Assembly: GCA_040758525.1 (NCBI GenBank)
Contig: JBFLVQ010000342.1
Location: forward strand, 1-9,928
Direction of reading: 5' to 3'
Length of the DNA stretch: 9,928 nucleotides
From: JBFLVQ01 sp040758525
GTDB lineage: Bacteria > Acidobacteriota > Blastocatellia > Chloracidobacteriales > JADJPF01
In this document: positions 1-6,095 of the stretch, piece after piece
Numbering within the stretch: position 1 is the stretch's first letter
Layout: every line of letters starts with the position of its first letter
Made by a program: the position numbers and the translations under genes
The notes under the pieces: model-generated
The model's input: the letters and a program-made list of their open reading frames with translations, nothing else
Database searches by the model: none
What the model was told of the DNA's origin: nothing

Positions 1-15
1 AGATACTATTTTTTA

Positions 16-21
16 TATAAT
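16..21 (+). promoter_or_regulatory. -10 promoter element upstream of the heme protein gene
   Basis: A perfect TATAAT lies here in an AT-rich stretch, about 36 nt upstream of the preferred ATG at 58. Transcription would start near 28-29. The matching -35 box would fall before the first base of the window and cannot be checked, so this rests on one hexamer and its position. Confidence 0.4.
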
Positions 22-57
22 AATCACTAAAATCTTTAGGTTAGAAGGGAAATGGTT

Positions 58-624
58 ATGCAGTTTAAGTTCTTTGTACTGAGCGGCTTTATCCTCTTTT
101 GTCTAATTATTGCACTACTTGAAGGGGCACGGCCAACCGCAATTGCACAAACGGCAGGGAAAATTTTACCCTATGGAGCGAAATCTGAGATTATTCCTCC
201 TAAGAAAAAGGGTAAGCTGCTGACCTGGCTCAAGGCTGGTATTTACAAGAAGAGGTATATTGCCGAGCCACAAGTACATTCTTCTACAGGACCTCATGGA
301 GGCAATGTGCGCACCTACTATAACCCCATTCTGACACAGAATATTTTGGATGGTAAGAAAGTCTGGCAGCCAGGTGCTGCAATGGTTAAGGAACTCTACT
401 TTAGTGGTAACGAGCAAGTGATCGGCTATTCGGTAATGATTAAATTGGATGAGAATAGTGGTACACATGGAGAAGGATGGCTTTTTTATGAGACCTTTGA
501 TGGTACTAATACAAATCCCTTCTTTGGCCGTGGCTTGCCAATCTGTGCCAATTGTCATCAGGCAGGCGTGGATTACCTATTGTCACCTTTCCGTCCACAA
601 TCTATCTTTAATTCACAATTTTGA
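58..624 (+). CDS. Secreted cytochrome P460-like c-type heme protein
   Basis: Protein of 188 residues. An N-terminal hydrophobic segment (about residues 5-22, FFVLSGFILF...) followed by a small-residue region ending near AIAQTAG (residues 29-34) looks like a signal peptide, so the product should act outside the cytoplasm. A CANCH motif near the C-terminus (C163, C166, H167) is a CxxCH site for covalent heme c. The pattern before it (PHGGNVRTYYN at about 79-89, GAAMVKELY at about 106-114, GYSVM, WLFYE) resembles the cytochrome P460 / cytochrome c' beta family, which also ends in a single CxxCH; this assignment is by eye. P460 enzymes oxidise small nitrogen compounds, while related c'-beta proteins bind NO or CO, so the substrate is open. 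Start: an in-frame ATG at 52 is only 1 nt from the AGAAGGGA ribosome site (43-50), whereas ATG 58 is about 7 nt away, so 58 is preferred. The gene converges on ku with a 5-nt gap. Confidence 0.7.
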   Translation: MQFKFFVLSGFILFCLIIALLEGARPTAIAQTAGKILPYGAKSEIIPPKKKGKLLTWLKAGIYKKRYIAEPQVHSSTGPHGGNVRTYYNPILTQNILDGKKVWQPGAAMVKELYFSGNEQVIGYSVMIKLDENSGTHGEGWLFYETFDGTNTNPFFGRGLPICANCHQAGVDYLLSPFRPQSIFNSQF

Positions 625-629
625 TTATT

Positions 630-1427
630 TTAAGCGGCACGCCTTCGCTTTCGTTTTCCTTCCGTCTTTTTGATACTCTCTTTTAACTTAGACATAATAT
701 CGACAATGCTAGTAGGCTCTTTGGGTTCTGCTTTTGTCTTAATCTCTGCGCCGGCAAGTTTGGTATCTATCAACTCCTGCAAAGACTGCTGATAGGTATC
801 AGGATACTTATCTGGATCGAACTGCTGCGTCATACTTTCAATCAACTGCTTGGCCATCTTTAATTCACGTTCGCCTACTTTAGTATCTTCAGGTGGTAAC
901 GACAATTCCTTTACACTTCGTAATTTGTCAGCAAAATGTAGTATCTCAAGTATTAGTGTATGTGCTTTGGGTTTAATGATTGCGAGGTGTTCACGATCAT
1001 GAAAGACCAATTTAGCGACTGCGACTTTATCGCTACGTCGTAATGCTTCACGCAGCAGCGCATAGAGTTTTTCATCATTCTTGTCTGGTGCCAAATAGTA
1101 AGGTTTATCAAAGAACATTGGATCGATCTCCTGTGGATCGACAAATCCCAAAATAACAATGCTCTTTGATGATTCTGCAAAGATCTTTTCCAACTCTTCT
1201 GTTGTCACAATCACATGCTTATCTTTCTCATACTGGTAGCCGCGCACAAGATCTTCATAGTCGAGTGTTTTTCCACACTTCTTACAAACACGCTGGTTAC
1301 GTATAGCACCCATATCTTCTTTATGTAGGTAATGGAAGCTGGTTTCACTATTTTTGACTGCAGGATAGATTTTGATTGGTATATTAACCAACCCAAATCC
1401 GATTGTGCCATTCCAGATTGATCTCAT
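630..1427 (-). CDS. ku: Ku family DNA end-binding protein (bacterial NHEJ)
   Basis: Protein of 265 residues, the usual length for bacterial Ku. It opens with the family signature MRSIWNGTIGFGLVNIPIK, followed by FHYLHKED (31-38) and a CKKCGK pair (C48, C51) in the conserved position after QRV. The central beta-barrel region includes EEIDP-like PQEIDPMFFDKPYYL (98-112), then ELxMAKQLIESM (188-199). The tail (about 225-265) is lysine/arginine-rich and ends KRKRRRAA, as in Ku homologues whose basic tail binds DNA or recruits ligase. Bacterial Ku forms a homodimeric ring on double-strand breaks and works with LigD; no LigD is in the window, so the partner must be elsewhere. A GGGGGT ribosome site lies about 9 nt upstream of the ATG. 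It is separated from the upstream minus-strand gene by a terminator, so it must have its own promoter. A weak candidate is TTGAAA near 1544-1549 on the minus strand, with no good -10. Confidence 0.95.
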   Translation of the reverse strand: MRSIWNGTIGFGLVNIPIKIYPAVKNSETSFHYLHKEDMGAIRNQRVCKKCGKTLDYEDLVRGYQYEKDKHVIVTTEELEKIFAESSKSIVILGFVDPQEIDPMFFDKPYYLAPDKNDEKLYALLREALRRSDKVAVAKLVFHDREHLAIIKPKAHTLILEILHFADKLRSVKELSLPPEDTKVGERELKMAKQLIESMTQQFDPDKYPDTYQQSLQELIDTKLAGAEIKTKAEPKEPTSIVDIMSKLKESIKKTEGKRKRRRAA

Positions 1428-1473
1428 CTTTGTTTACCCCCGCTTTTCAAAATATTTTGCACTAAGCCTTAGC

Positions 1474-1599
1474 TCATCGCGAATGTCGTCCTTCAATAAG
1501 TTCTATTAACTCAAGCTCTGCCAATACAGATCGGATATCTGATTTTCAAAAATGTAGTAACAACAGTTGTGCCAAGGTGAGATCATTAACTGCAGATGG
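1474..1599 (-). pseudogene. Possible remnant of a gene 3' end
   Basis: Read on the minus strand, this stretch gives 42 in-frame codons that look protein-like, interrupted by one TGA (1546-1548). The part before it reads NDLTLAQLLLLHF and the part after reads KSDIRSVLAELELIELIEG, ending at a normal TGA (1474-1476). The second part is an amphipathic helix pattern like the end of a winged-helix domain. A single CGA-to-TGA change would join the two halves. There is no start codon or ribosome site, and the upstream end runs straight into the terminator hairpin, so if real this is only a decayed fragment. It could be chance. The same bases form the leader of ku. Confidence 0.25.
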
Positions 1600-1600
1600 A

Positions 1601-1654
1601 AAGAAAAAGCCCCTGTAAGGTGAAAGAGTTTTTGCCTTACAGGGACTTTTTCTT
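1601..1654 (-). terminator. Strong intrinsic terminator, possibly bidirectional
   Basis: CCCTGTAAGG (1611-1620) pairs perfectly with CCTTACAGGG (1635-1644). After one mismatch (1610/1645), the stem extends through an A-tract on the left (1601-1609) and a T-tract on the right (1646-1654), with a 14-nt loop. It begins about 20 nt past the stop of the exported protein gene (stop at 1675), so on the minus strand it ends that transcript with a CTTTTTCTTT tail. The A/T tracts on both sides would let it work in either direction. It isolates ku from the upstream gene. Confidence 0.85.
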
Positions 1655-1674
1655 TTCTCTATTTCTATACTAAG

Positions 1675-3366
1675 TTAATTGTCGCGATCGATCTCATAGC
1701 TGATACGATAATTGTCACTGAGCTTACGCAAGGTACGTTCAAAATCGGCCCATTGACGCTCTATACGAGGCATTTCATTAACACGTGTAAGCACACGTTG
1801 AGTCTGGCGCGCTTCACGTACAAAGCTCAGCACGCTACCACGTAAACCCTCTGGAGGAGCTTTGGCTGTAACAAGCTGTTCAACTAGACGGGAAGTGTTA
1901 GAGAGGTTGGTAAGTGAGATCAACACTTGAGCCTGTGCTTCAGTAAGACGTGTAGGACGTAGCTCATTTGAACCACGACGTCCTACTCCAGTAGCCTCTT
2001 TGTAGGTATCAAGCATTACAGAGGTCTGTTGTTGGAGCTGGCGCGACAATTCAAAGATAGGACTAGCAAGTTCTACTGTTACTGGTGTGCCATCACCATA
2101 GAGAACTACTTTCTGTACATTACCGGCATTGCGTACTCTAACATCAACTGGATAACGGGTGAGTGCCTGTGTGGCAACACCATCTGGTGGTGTGCCTCTA
2201 ACAAAGACTTTCAGGATGTCGCCATCAATCTGAGGATCAGCGAAGACTTGCCAGCCACCAGTGTTGGCTTGTGCTTCTGCCTTTACCTGTACAGCACCAT
2301 CATTAAGCCGTTCGGCTGTTGCTCGCAAGACACGCACAGGACGGATCTCCTGACCACGCTCATTAATTAAGCCAAGTTCAAAGGCGGTGTCAAAGTCGAG
2401 TTCACCAGTGATCTGTAGATCATAATCTCGTTGGAAGGTGCGTACAGCAGTACGTGTGGGGTTGCTGAATGTGCCATTGAGTGGGCCTGTATAGTAGCCA
2501 AAATCACGCAGCACAGTTTGAGCGCGAGTGATCATCTCTCGCGAGTTGAGATTTACACCAGGACGACGACCACCAAAGTTGGCATCTCCAGAACGATCAT
2601 CCCGATCATCGCGACGATCATCAAAGCGATCATCACCACGCCGATCGTCACGTCGATCATCACGACGATCATCGCGATCATCATCACGTCGATCTCTGAA
2701 GTCACCAGAAATATACTCTTCTGGAATACGTACAGGGCGCAATACTTCCATTCCAAACTTCTGTCCGGTCTGAACCTGTGCCTCTTCTCCCTTAGAGAAG
2801 ACGGCACCCAGCACACCTGCCACGGCACCGATCGTGGCGCCTACGGCAGTGCCTTTACCACCACCTGCGACCGCGCCGATCACAGCACCACCAGCAGCAC
2901 CGCCACCAATGAAGACAACATTACGTTTGGTTGACGAGCCGCCAGAGACACGACCTTCTTCATCAATCTGTTTTCGCTCTTCAGGATCAAGGCTGGTTAG
3001 TTGGCCTTCCACTTCAACAGTACGGCCATTTGGTAGTCGTAGCGTCTCAAACTCAACGGCAAGTGTACCCGACTTGCTAGGCCTTTGTGCTGGCACTACT
3101 GATGACACTCGACCTTGGATCTTTGAGTTACGTGGGATAATAATATCACCGCCGGAACGTACATCCTCGAATACTGTGGCGGTGAACGGATCACCAATCT
3201 GTGCATTACGAGATGTCAGATAGGTATCCATACTGAGTTTAAGGACTGTGCCGGCACGTACTTCAAAATCACGTGCGCGCACATTGGCCAGTGGAATCAG
3301 GGCCGCTACCATGCAGATCGCAAGCAACCAGGCACCGATCTGCGGGTTTCTGCTCTCTCGTCTCAT
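1675..3366 (-). CDS. Exported glycine-zipper protein with peptidoglycan-binding domain
   Basis: Protein of 563 residues. The N-terminus has basic residues and then a hydrophobic segment (about 11-26) with likely cleavage near ANVRARD (28-33), so it is exported. Residues 33-128 form a beta-rich domain (RAGTVLKLSMDTYL, IGDPFTATVFEDV, IIPRNSKIQGRV, VEVEGQLTSLD) of a type I associate with acidobacterial envelope proteins; its function is unknown. Residues 153-189 are a glycine zipper (GGGAAGGAVIGAVAGGG and on) that may insert in or pack on a membrane. Residues 223-258 are an Asp/Arg repeat. Residues about 276-332 match the three-helix PG_binding_1 fold (AQTVLRDFGYYTGPLNG, TRTAVRTFQRDYDL, TGELDFDT). 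The remainder (350-563) has a beta-rich segment and then a helical tail. No catalytic site was recognised, so a structural envelope role is inferred. AAAGGAG lies about 9 nt before the ATG, and a strong terminator follows, so this is probably a single-gene unit. Confidence 0.8.
   Translation of the reverse strand: MRRESRNPQIGAWLLAICMVAALIPLANVRARDFEVRAGTVLKLSMDTYLTSRNAQIGDPFTATVFEDVRSGGDIIIPRNSKIQGRVSSVVPAQRPSKSGTLAVEFETLRLPNGRTVEVEGQLTSLDPEERKQIDEEGRVSGGSSTKRNVVFIGGGAAGGAVIGAVAGGGKGTAVGATIGAVAGVLGAVFSKGEEAQVQTGQKFGMEVLRPVRIPEEYISGDFRDRRDDDRDDRRDDRRDDRRGDDRFDDRRDDRDDRSGDANFGGRRPGVNLNSREMITRAQTVLRDFGYYTGPLNGTFSNPTRTAVRTFQRDYDLQITGELDFDTAFELGLINERGQEIRPVRVLRATAERLNDGAVQVKAEAQANTGGWQVFADPQIDGDILKVFVRGTPPDGVATQALTRYPVDVRVRNAGNVQKVVLYGDGTPVTVELASPIFELSRQLQQQTSVMLDTYKEATGVGRRGSNELRPTRLTEAQAQVLISLTNLSNTSRLVEQLVTAKAPPEGLRGSVLSFVREARQTQRVLTRVNEMPRIERQWADFERTLRKLSDNYRISYEIDRDN
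2593..2700 (-). repeat. Asp-Asp-Arg coding tandem repeat (residues 223-258)
   Basis: The exported protein carries a low-complexity run of DDR/DRR units here (DRRDDDRDDRRDDRRDDRRG and on). At DNA level the unit is GATGATCGN. It places nine GATC sites at 2595, 2604, 2616, 2628, 2643, 2655, 2667, 2676 and 2691, with spacings of 9, 12 or 15 nt, all multiples of three. The tract is mixed-charge and probably disordered, linking the glycine zipper to the peptidoglycan-binding domain. Changes in copy number would keep the frame. Confidence 0.75.
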
Positions 3367-3543
3367 AATAAATTACTCCTTTAATTAGTTTTATTTAGTG
3401 AATCTTGCGGCGCTGTTGCTTACATGCCTTTCAACGGACATCTATCGGATGCTATTCATTGCGGAATAGTTTGCCAGGTAAATTTGTGAGCCTAAGAGTT
3501 AAGCTATTGCTGTATACCACAAACGGTACCAGCAAACGCTACA

Positions 3544-3570
3544 ATATTAATGCTATGGCTATGCTGTCAA
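3544..3570 (-). promoter_or_regulatory. Candidate promoter for the exported protein gene
   Basis: On the minus strand there is a perfect TTGACA (3565-3570) and, 15 nt further on, TAATAT (3544-3549; 4 of 6 to consensus). The short spacer and the long leader it implies (about 170 nt to the ATG at 3366) weaken the case. The leader also holds a repeated CAAACG (plus-strand 3520-3525 and 3533-3538) flanking GGTACC. I see no riboswitch or obvious terminator in the leader. Confidence 0.3.
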
Positions 3571-3589
3571 GCCTCATTTGAGATCTTTT

Positions 3590-4924
3590 TTATGCATCAC
3601 TTTTATAAGAGAGCGCAAGTAGTTCAGCAGGATGTAGTACGATCAGTGATAGACCCTTCAGCCTTGCTCCTGCGCCTATATGCATAGCACAACCGGGATT
3701 GCCAGTAATTAGGATCGCTGCCCCAGTACCTACGATATTATCCAATTTTTCATTAAGTAACTGCTTTGCCAGATCAGGATGGGTAAGATTGTAAATGCCT
3801 GCACTGCCACAACACTGTTCAGCGCCGCGTAGCGGTACAAAGTCTAATCCAGGTATTGCACGTAACAGCTCAATGGGCTGTTGGCGCACAGACTGGCCAT
3901 GATAAAGATGGCAAGGGGCATCATAAGTAATACGCAACGGCAATGGCCTACCTCTTTGTACACCTATGGCGATAAGATATTCACTGATATCTTTTACACG
4001 TGCACTAAAAGCATGAGCACGCGCAGCATAGATAGGATCATCGGCAAGTAGTTCGCCATACTCTTTTAGCATTGCTCCACAGCCAGCGGCATTTACAATG
4101 ATGGGAATATCACTATGCTTATCATTGGCGGCAAAGGCATCGATATTGGCTTTCGCTAATTTTATTGCTGCCTCACGAAAACCACTATGCGCATGCAGTG
4201 CTCCACAACAGACCTGGGTAGCAGGTTGCTCAACAACACAACCATTGGCCTGTAGTGCTACGGTCGTGGCACGATTGGTCTCAGTAAAGAGCCCTTCCAT
4301 GACACAGCCAACAAATTGCGCTACTTGTCGGGATGGCAATGGAGGCTCTCTCAATTCGCTAGTTGTTGATTGATCGATTTGCTTGATCAGTGCGTGTACT
4401 GCTGGTAATTGGCTATGCGCTTGCTCAAGCAGGGCAAGGGCAAATTCCAACTGTGGCGCAAAGCGAAACAGACGAGTTTCCCGCGCAAGCGTGATAAAGC
4501 CGCTACGTTGCAATAGATGTGCTAATGTCCAACCCAACGTAAGTAGCCTGGGCCGTGTGAATATCTGTTTAAGCACCAGTCCGGTAAATGATCGCTTGAT
4601 GCTGGCAGTCAGATTGAGCTGTGTCGATTTAGTCTCGGTAAGCTCAGCACGAGCAGTCTCTAGCAACTGGCCGAAACGTACTCCAGAAGGGCAGACAGTT
4701 TCGCAGGCGCGACAGCCTAAACATAAATCTATATGCTTCTGATAGGCATTTGAGGAAGCGTCGAGTTTACCTTCAGCAACGGCACGCATTAGGTAAATAC
4801 GTCCGCGTGGCGAATCATTCTCATTACCTAGTTGTTGATAGGTTGGACAGGCAGGCAGACAGAGCCCACAATGTACACAGGCAAGCAGCTTTTCAGTCTC
4901 TTTTTCTAATACCGCATTTAACAT
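3590..4924 (-). CDS. glcF: GlcF-like iron-sulfur subunit (glycolate oxidase / CCG-domain family)
   Basis: Protein of 444 residues from ATG 4924; E. coli GlcF is a little over 400. Two ferredoxin-type 4Fe-4S motifs lie at the N-terminus: C16, C19, C22, C26 (CVHCGLCLPACP) and C68, C71, C74, C78 (CLGCRACETVCP). Two CCG modules follow, each a Cys, about 31-32 residues, CCG, about 40 residues, Cys: C207/C239-C240/C282 and C338/C371-C372/C412. This is the GlcF layout: the protein passes electrons from flavin subunits GlcD/GlcE to the quinone pool during glycolate (or a related 2-hydroxy acid) oxidation at the inner membrane. No glcD or glcE is nearby, so the substrate is not fixed by context. Start: the frame stays open up to a TTG at 4975, but that codon has no ribosome site and sits inside the likely promoter. 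ATG 4924 begins the family-like MLNAVLEKETEKLLACVHC, although it too lacks a clear Shine-Dalgarno. Confidence 0.85.
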   Translation of the reverse strand: MLNAVLEKETEKLLACVHCGLCLPACPTYQQLGNENDSPRGRIYLMRAVAEGKLDASSNAYQKHIDLCLGCRACETVCPSGVRFGQLLETARAELTETKSTQLNLTASIKRSFTGLVLKQIFTRPRLLTLGWTLAHLLQRSGFITLARETRLFRFAPQLEFALALLEQAHSQLPAVHALIKQIDQSTTSELREPPLPSRQVAQFVGCVMEGLFTETNRATTVALQANGCVVEQPATQVCCGALHAHSGFREAAIKLAKANIDAFAANDKHSDIPIIVNAAGCGAMLKEYGELLADDPIYAARAHAFSARVKDISEYLIAIGVQRGRPLPLRITYDAPCHLYHGQSVRQQPIELLRAIPGLDFVPLRGAEQCCGSAGIYNLTHPDLAKQLLNEKLDNIVGTGAAILITGNPGCAMHIGAGARLKGLSLIVLHPAELLALSYKSDA

Positions 4925-4945
4925 AATTAATGTAGTGAAGTAATA

Positions 4946-4975
4946 AGTATACCGAAAGCGGTAGGTAAAGAGCAA
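4946..4975 (-). promoter_or_regulatory. Candidate promoter for the glcF-like gene
   Basis: On the minus strand TATACT (4946-4951; 5 of 6 to the -10 consensus) is preceded, 18 nt upstream, by TTGCTC (4970-4975). The predicted transcript would start roughly 15 nt before ATG 4924, which fits the short leader and lack of a ribosome site. It also argues against the upstream TTG start. Confidence 0.35.
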
Positions 4976-5019
4976 TTTGAGCGCGGGTTTGTTGCCGCAC
5001 GCCAGTACTGAGGTTACAA

Positions 5020-5046
5020 TTGTGACTTAATAATCGATTCGATAAT
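5020..5046 (+). promoter_or_regulatory. Candidate promoter for the sulfur-transfer operon
   Basis: GATAAT (5041-5046; 5 of 6 to the -10 consensus) lies 15 nt after TTGTGA (5020-5025; 4 of 6 to the -35 consensus). The spacer is short and the leader before ATG 5060 would be only several bases, so the exact boxes are uncertain. A promoter must nevertheless lie in this 135-nt divergent gap. Confidence 0.3.
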
Positions 5047-5059
5047 ACAGGGTCTACAT

Positions 5060-6091
5060 ATGTCTTTACCAGAAAGATATTCACGTCAGGTACTTTTTGA
5101 AGGAATAGGAGCGACTGGACAAGAACAGTTGCTTGCTAGTAGGGCTGTCATTATAGGGTGTGGTGCATTAGGAGCACTGCAGACAGAAACACTTGCCCGT
5201 GCCGGGGTGGGGCGTATACGTGTCATTGATAGAGATTTTGTTGAGGCCTCCAATCTACAGCGTCAGATTATGTTTGATGAGCAGGATGCGGTTCTACATC
5301 TTCCTAAGGCCATTGCTGCCCGCGAGCATGTAGCTCGTATTAATTCTGAAATTGAGGTAGAAGCCGTTGTTACCGATGTTAACCATGTTAATATTGAGGC
5401 TCTCATTGCTGATGCTGATGTGGTGCTTGATGGCACAGATAATTTCGAAACACGCTTTCTCATCAATGATGCTTGCGTCAAACAGGGTAAGCCTTGGATA
5501 TATGGTGCGGCAGTGGGCTCTTATGGATTAACTATGGTGGTATTGCCAGCACGCACACCCTGTCTGCGTTGTGTCTTTGAGAGCGCACCGCCACCCGGGA
5601 GCGCGCCTACTTGTGATACTACTGGAGTGATCTTGCCTATTATTTCGATTATTAGCGCTTGGCAGACTGCTGAAGCGCTCAAGATTCTCACTGGCAATTT
5701 AGCGCAGCTACATGGTGGATTAATACAGATCGATGTTTGGCAAGGTAACTATACCAAAATGAGCCTCACGGGTTTGCGTGAGCGTATCGATTGTCGTTGT
5801 TGTTGCCAGCATCAGTTCGATCATCTAAATACAGAGCGACCATCGTTAATGACCACTCTCTGTGGGCGCAATTCTGTACAGATCATACCGGCAGAAGGGG
5901 TCAAATTAGATCTTGCACAACTGGCAGAGCGATTGCGCGCTACTGGTGAGGTACGTCTTAATAAATTCTTGCTACGGTTAAAATTGGCCGATTATGAATT
6001 GACCGTCTTTCCAGACGCCCGCAGTATTATACACGGTACAAAGGATGAGAGTATTGCGCGTAGCCTTTATGCCAAATATATAGGGGTATAG
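5060..6091 (+). CDS. thiF: ThiF/MoeB-type E1-like adenylyltransferase with C-terminal domain
   Basis: Protein of 343 residues. It adenylates the C-terminus of a ubiquitin-like sulfur carrier (ThiS for thiamine, MoaD for molybdopterin). Visible motifs: N-terminal RYSRQVLFEGIG; nucleotide loop GCGALG (33-38); DRDFVEASNLQRQ with D57, N65 and R68; K83; DGTDN (124-128); a probable catalytic C185 in PTCDTTGV; zinc ligands C168/C171 (CLRC) and the C245-C249 cluster (CRCCC). The C-terminal part (about 263-343: LCGRNSVQI, VFPDARSIIHGT, ARSLYAKYIG) matches the extra domain found on Bacillus-like ThiF/MoeB proteins, so it is normal for that subgroup and not a new fusion. ThiF and MoeB cannot be told apart from sequence alone; thiF is the working symbol. 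It is first in a tight operon with an unknown gene and a desulfurase, which could supply the sulfur. No carrier gene is visible. A weak CAGGG ribosome site lies about 7 nt before the ATG. Confidence 0.88.
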   Translation: MSLPERYSRQVLFEGIGATGQEQLLASRAVIIGCGALGALQTETLARAGVGRIRVIDRDFVEASNLQRQIMFDEQDAVLHLPKAIAAREHVARINSEIEVEAVVTDVNHVNIEALIADADVVLDGTDNFETRFLINDACVKQGKPWIYGAAVGSYGLTMVVLPARTPCLRCVFESAPPPGSAPTCDTTGVILPIISIISAWQTAEALKILTGNLAQLHGGLIQIDVWQGNYTKMSLTGLRERIDCRCCCQHQFDHLNTERPSLMTTLCGRNSVQIIPAEGVKLDLAQLAERLRATGEVRLNKFLLRLKLADYELTVFPDARSIIHGTKDESIARSLYAKYIGV

Positions 6092-6095
6092 CAGA

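Noticed and set aside
52..57. ATG at 52 as the start of the heme protein
   Set aside because: It is only 1 nt from the AGAAGGGA ribosome site; ATG 58 has normal spacing. The difference is two residues and does not affect the signal peptide.
1546..1548. TGA in the putative remnant read as selenocysteine or tryptophan
   Set aside because: No start codon or ribosome site serves the frame, there is no selenocysteine insertion element evident, and all other genes here use TGA normally as a stop or lack it.
2431..2934. Open plus-strand frames opposite the exported protein gene, including a Ser/Arg-rich one at 2528-2773
   Set aside because: These are antisense shadows of the Asp/Arg and glycine repeats. 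The minus-strand gene has a ribosome site, signal peptide and recognisable domains; the plus frames have none.
4925..4975. N-terminal extension of the GlcF-like protein from TTG 4975
   Set aside because: The 17 extra residues (rich in Tyr, Phe and Thr) are unlike the family, there is no ribosome site, and the segment coincides with likely -35 and -10 boxes.
4893..5084. 63-residue minus-strand frame spanning the thiF start and the glcF start
   Set aside because: It overlaps both real gene starts and the divergent promoter region, and has no recognisable features.
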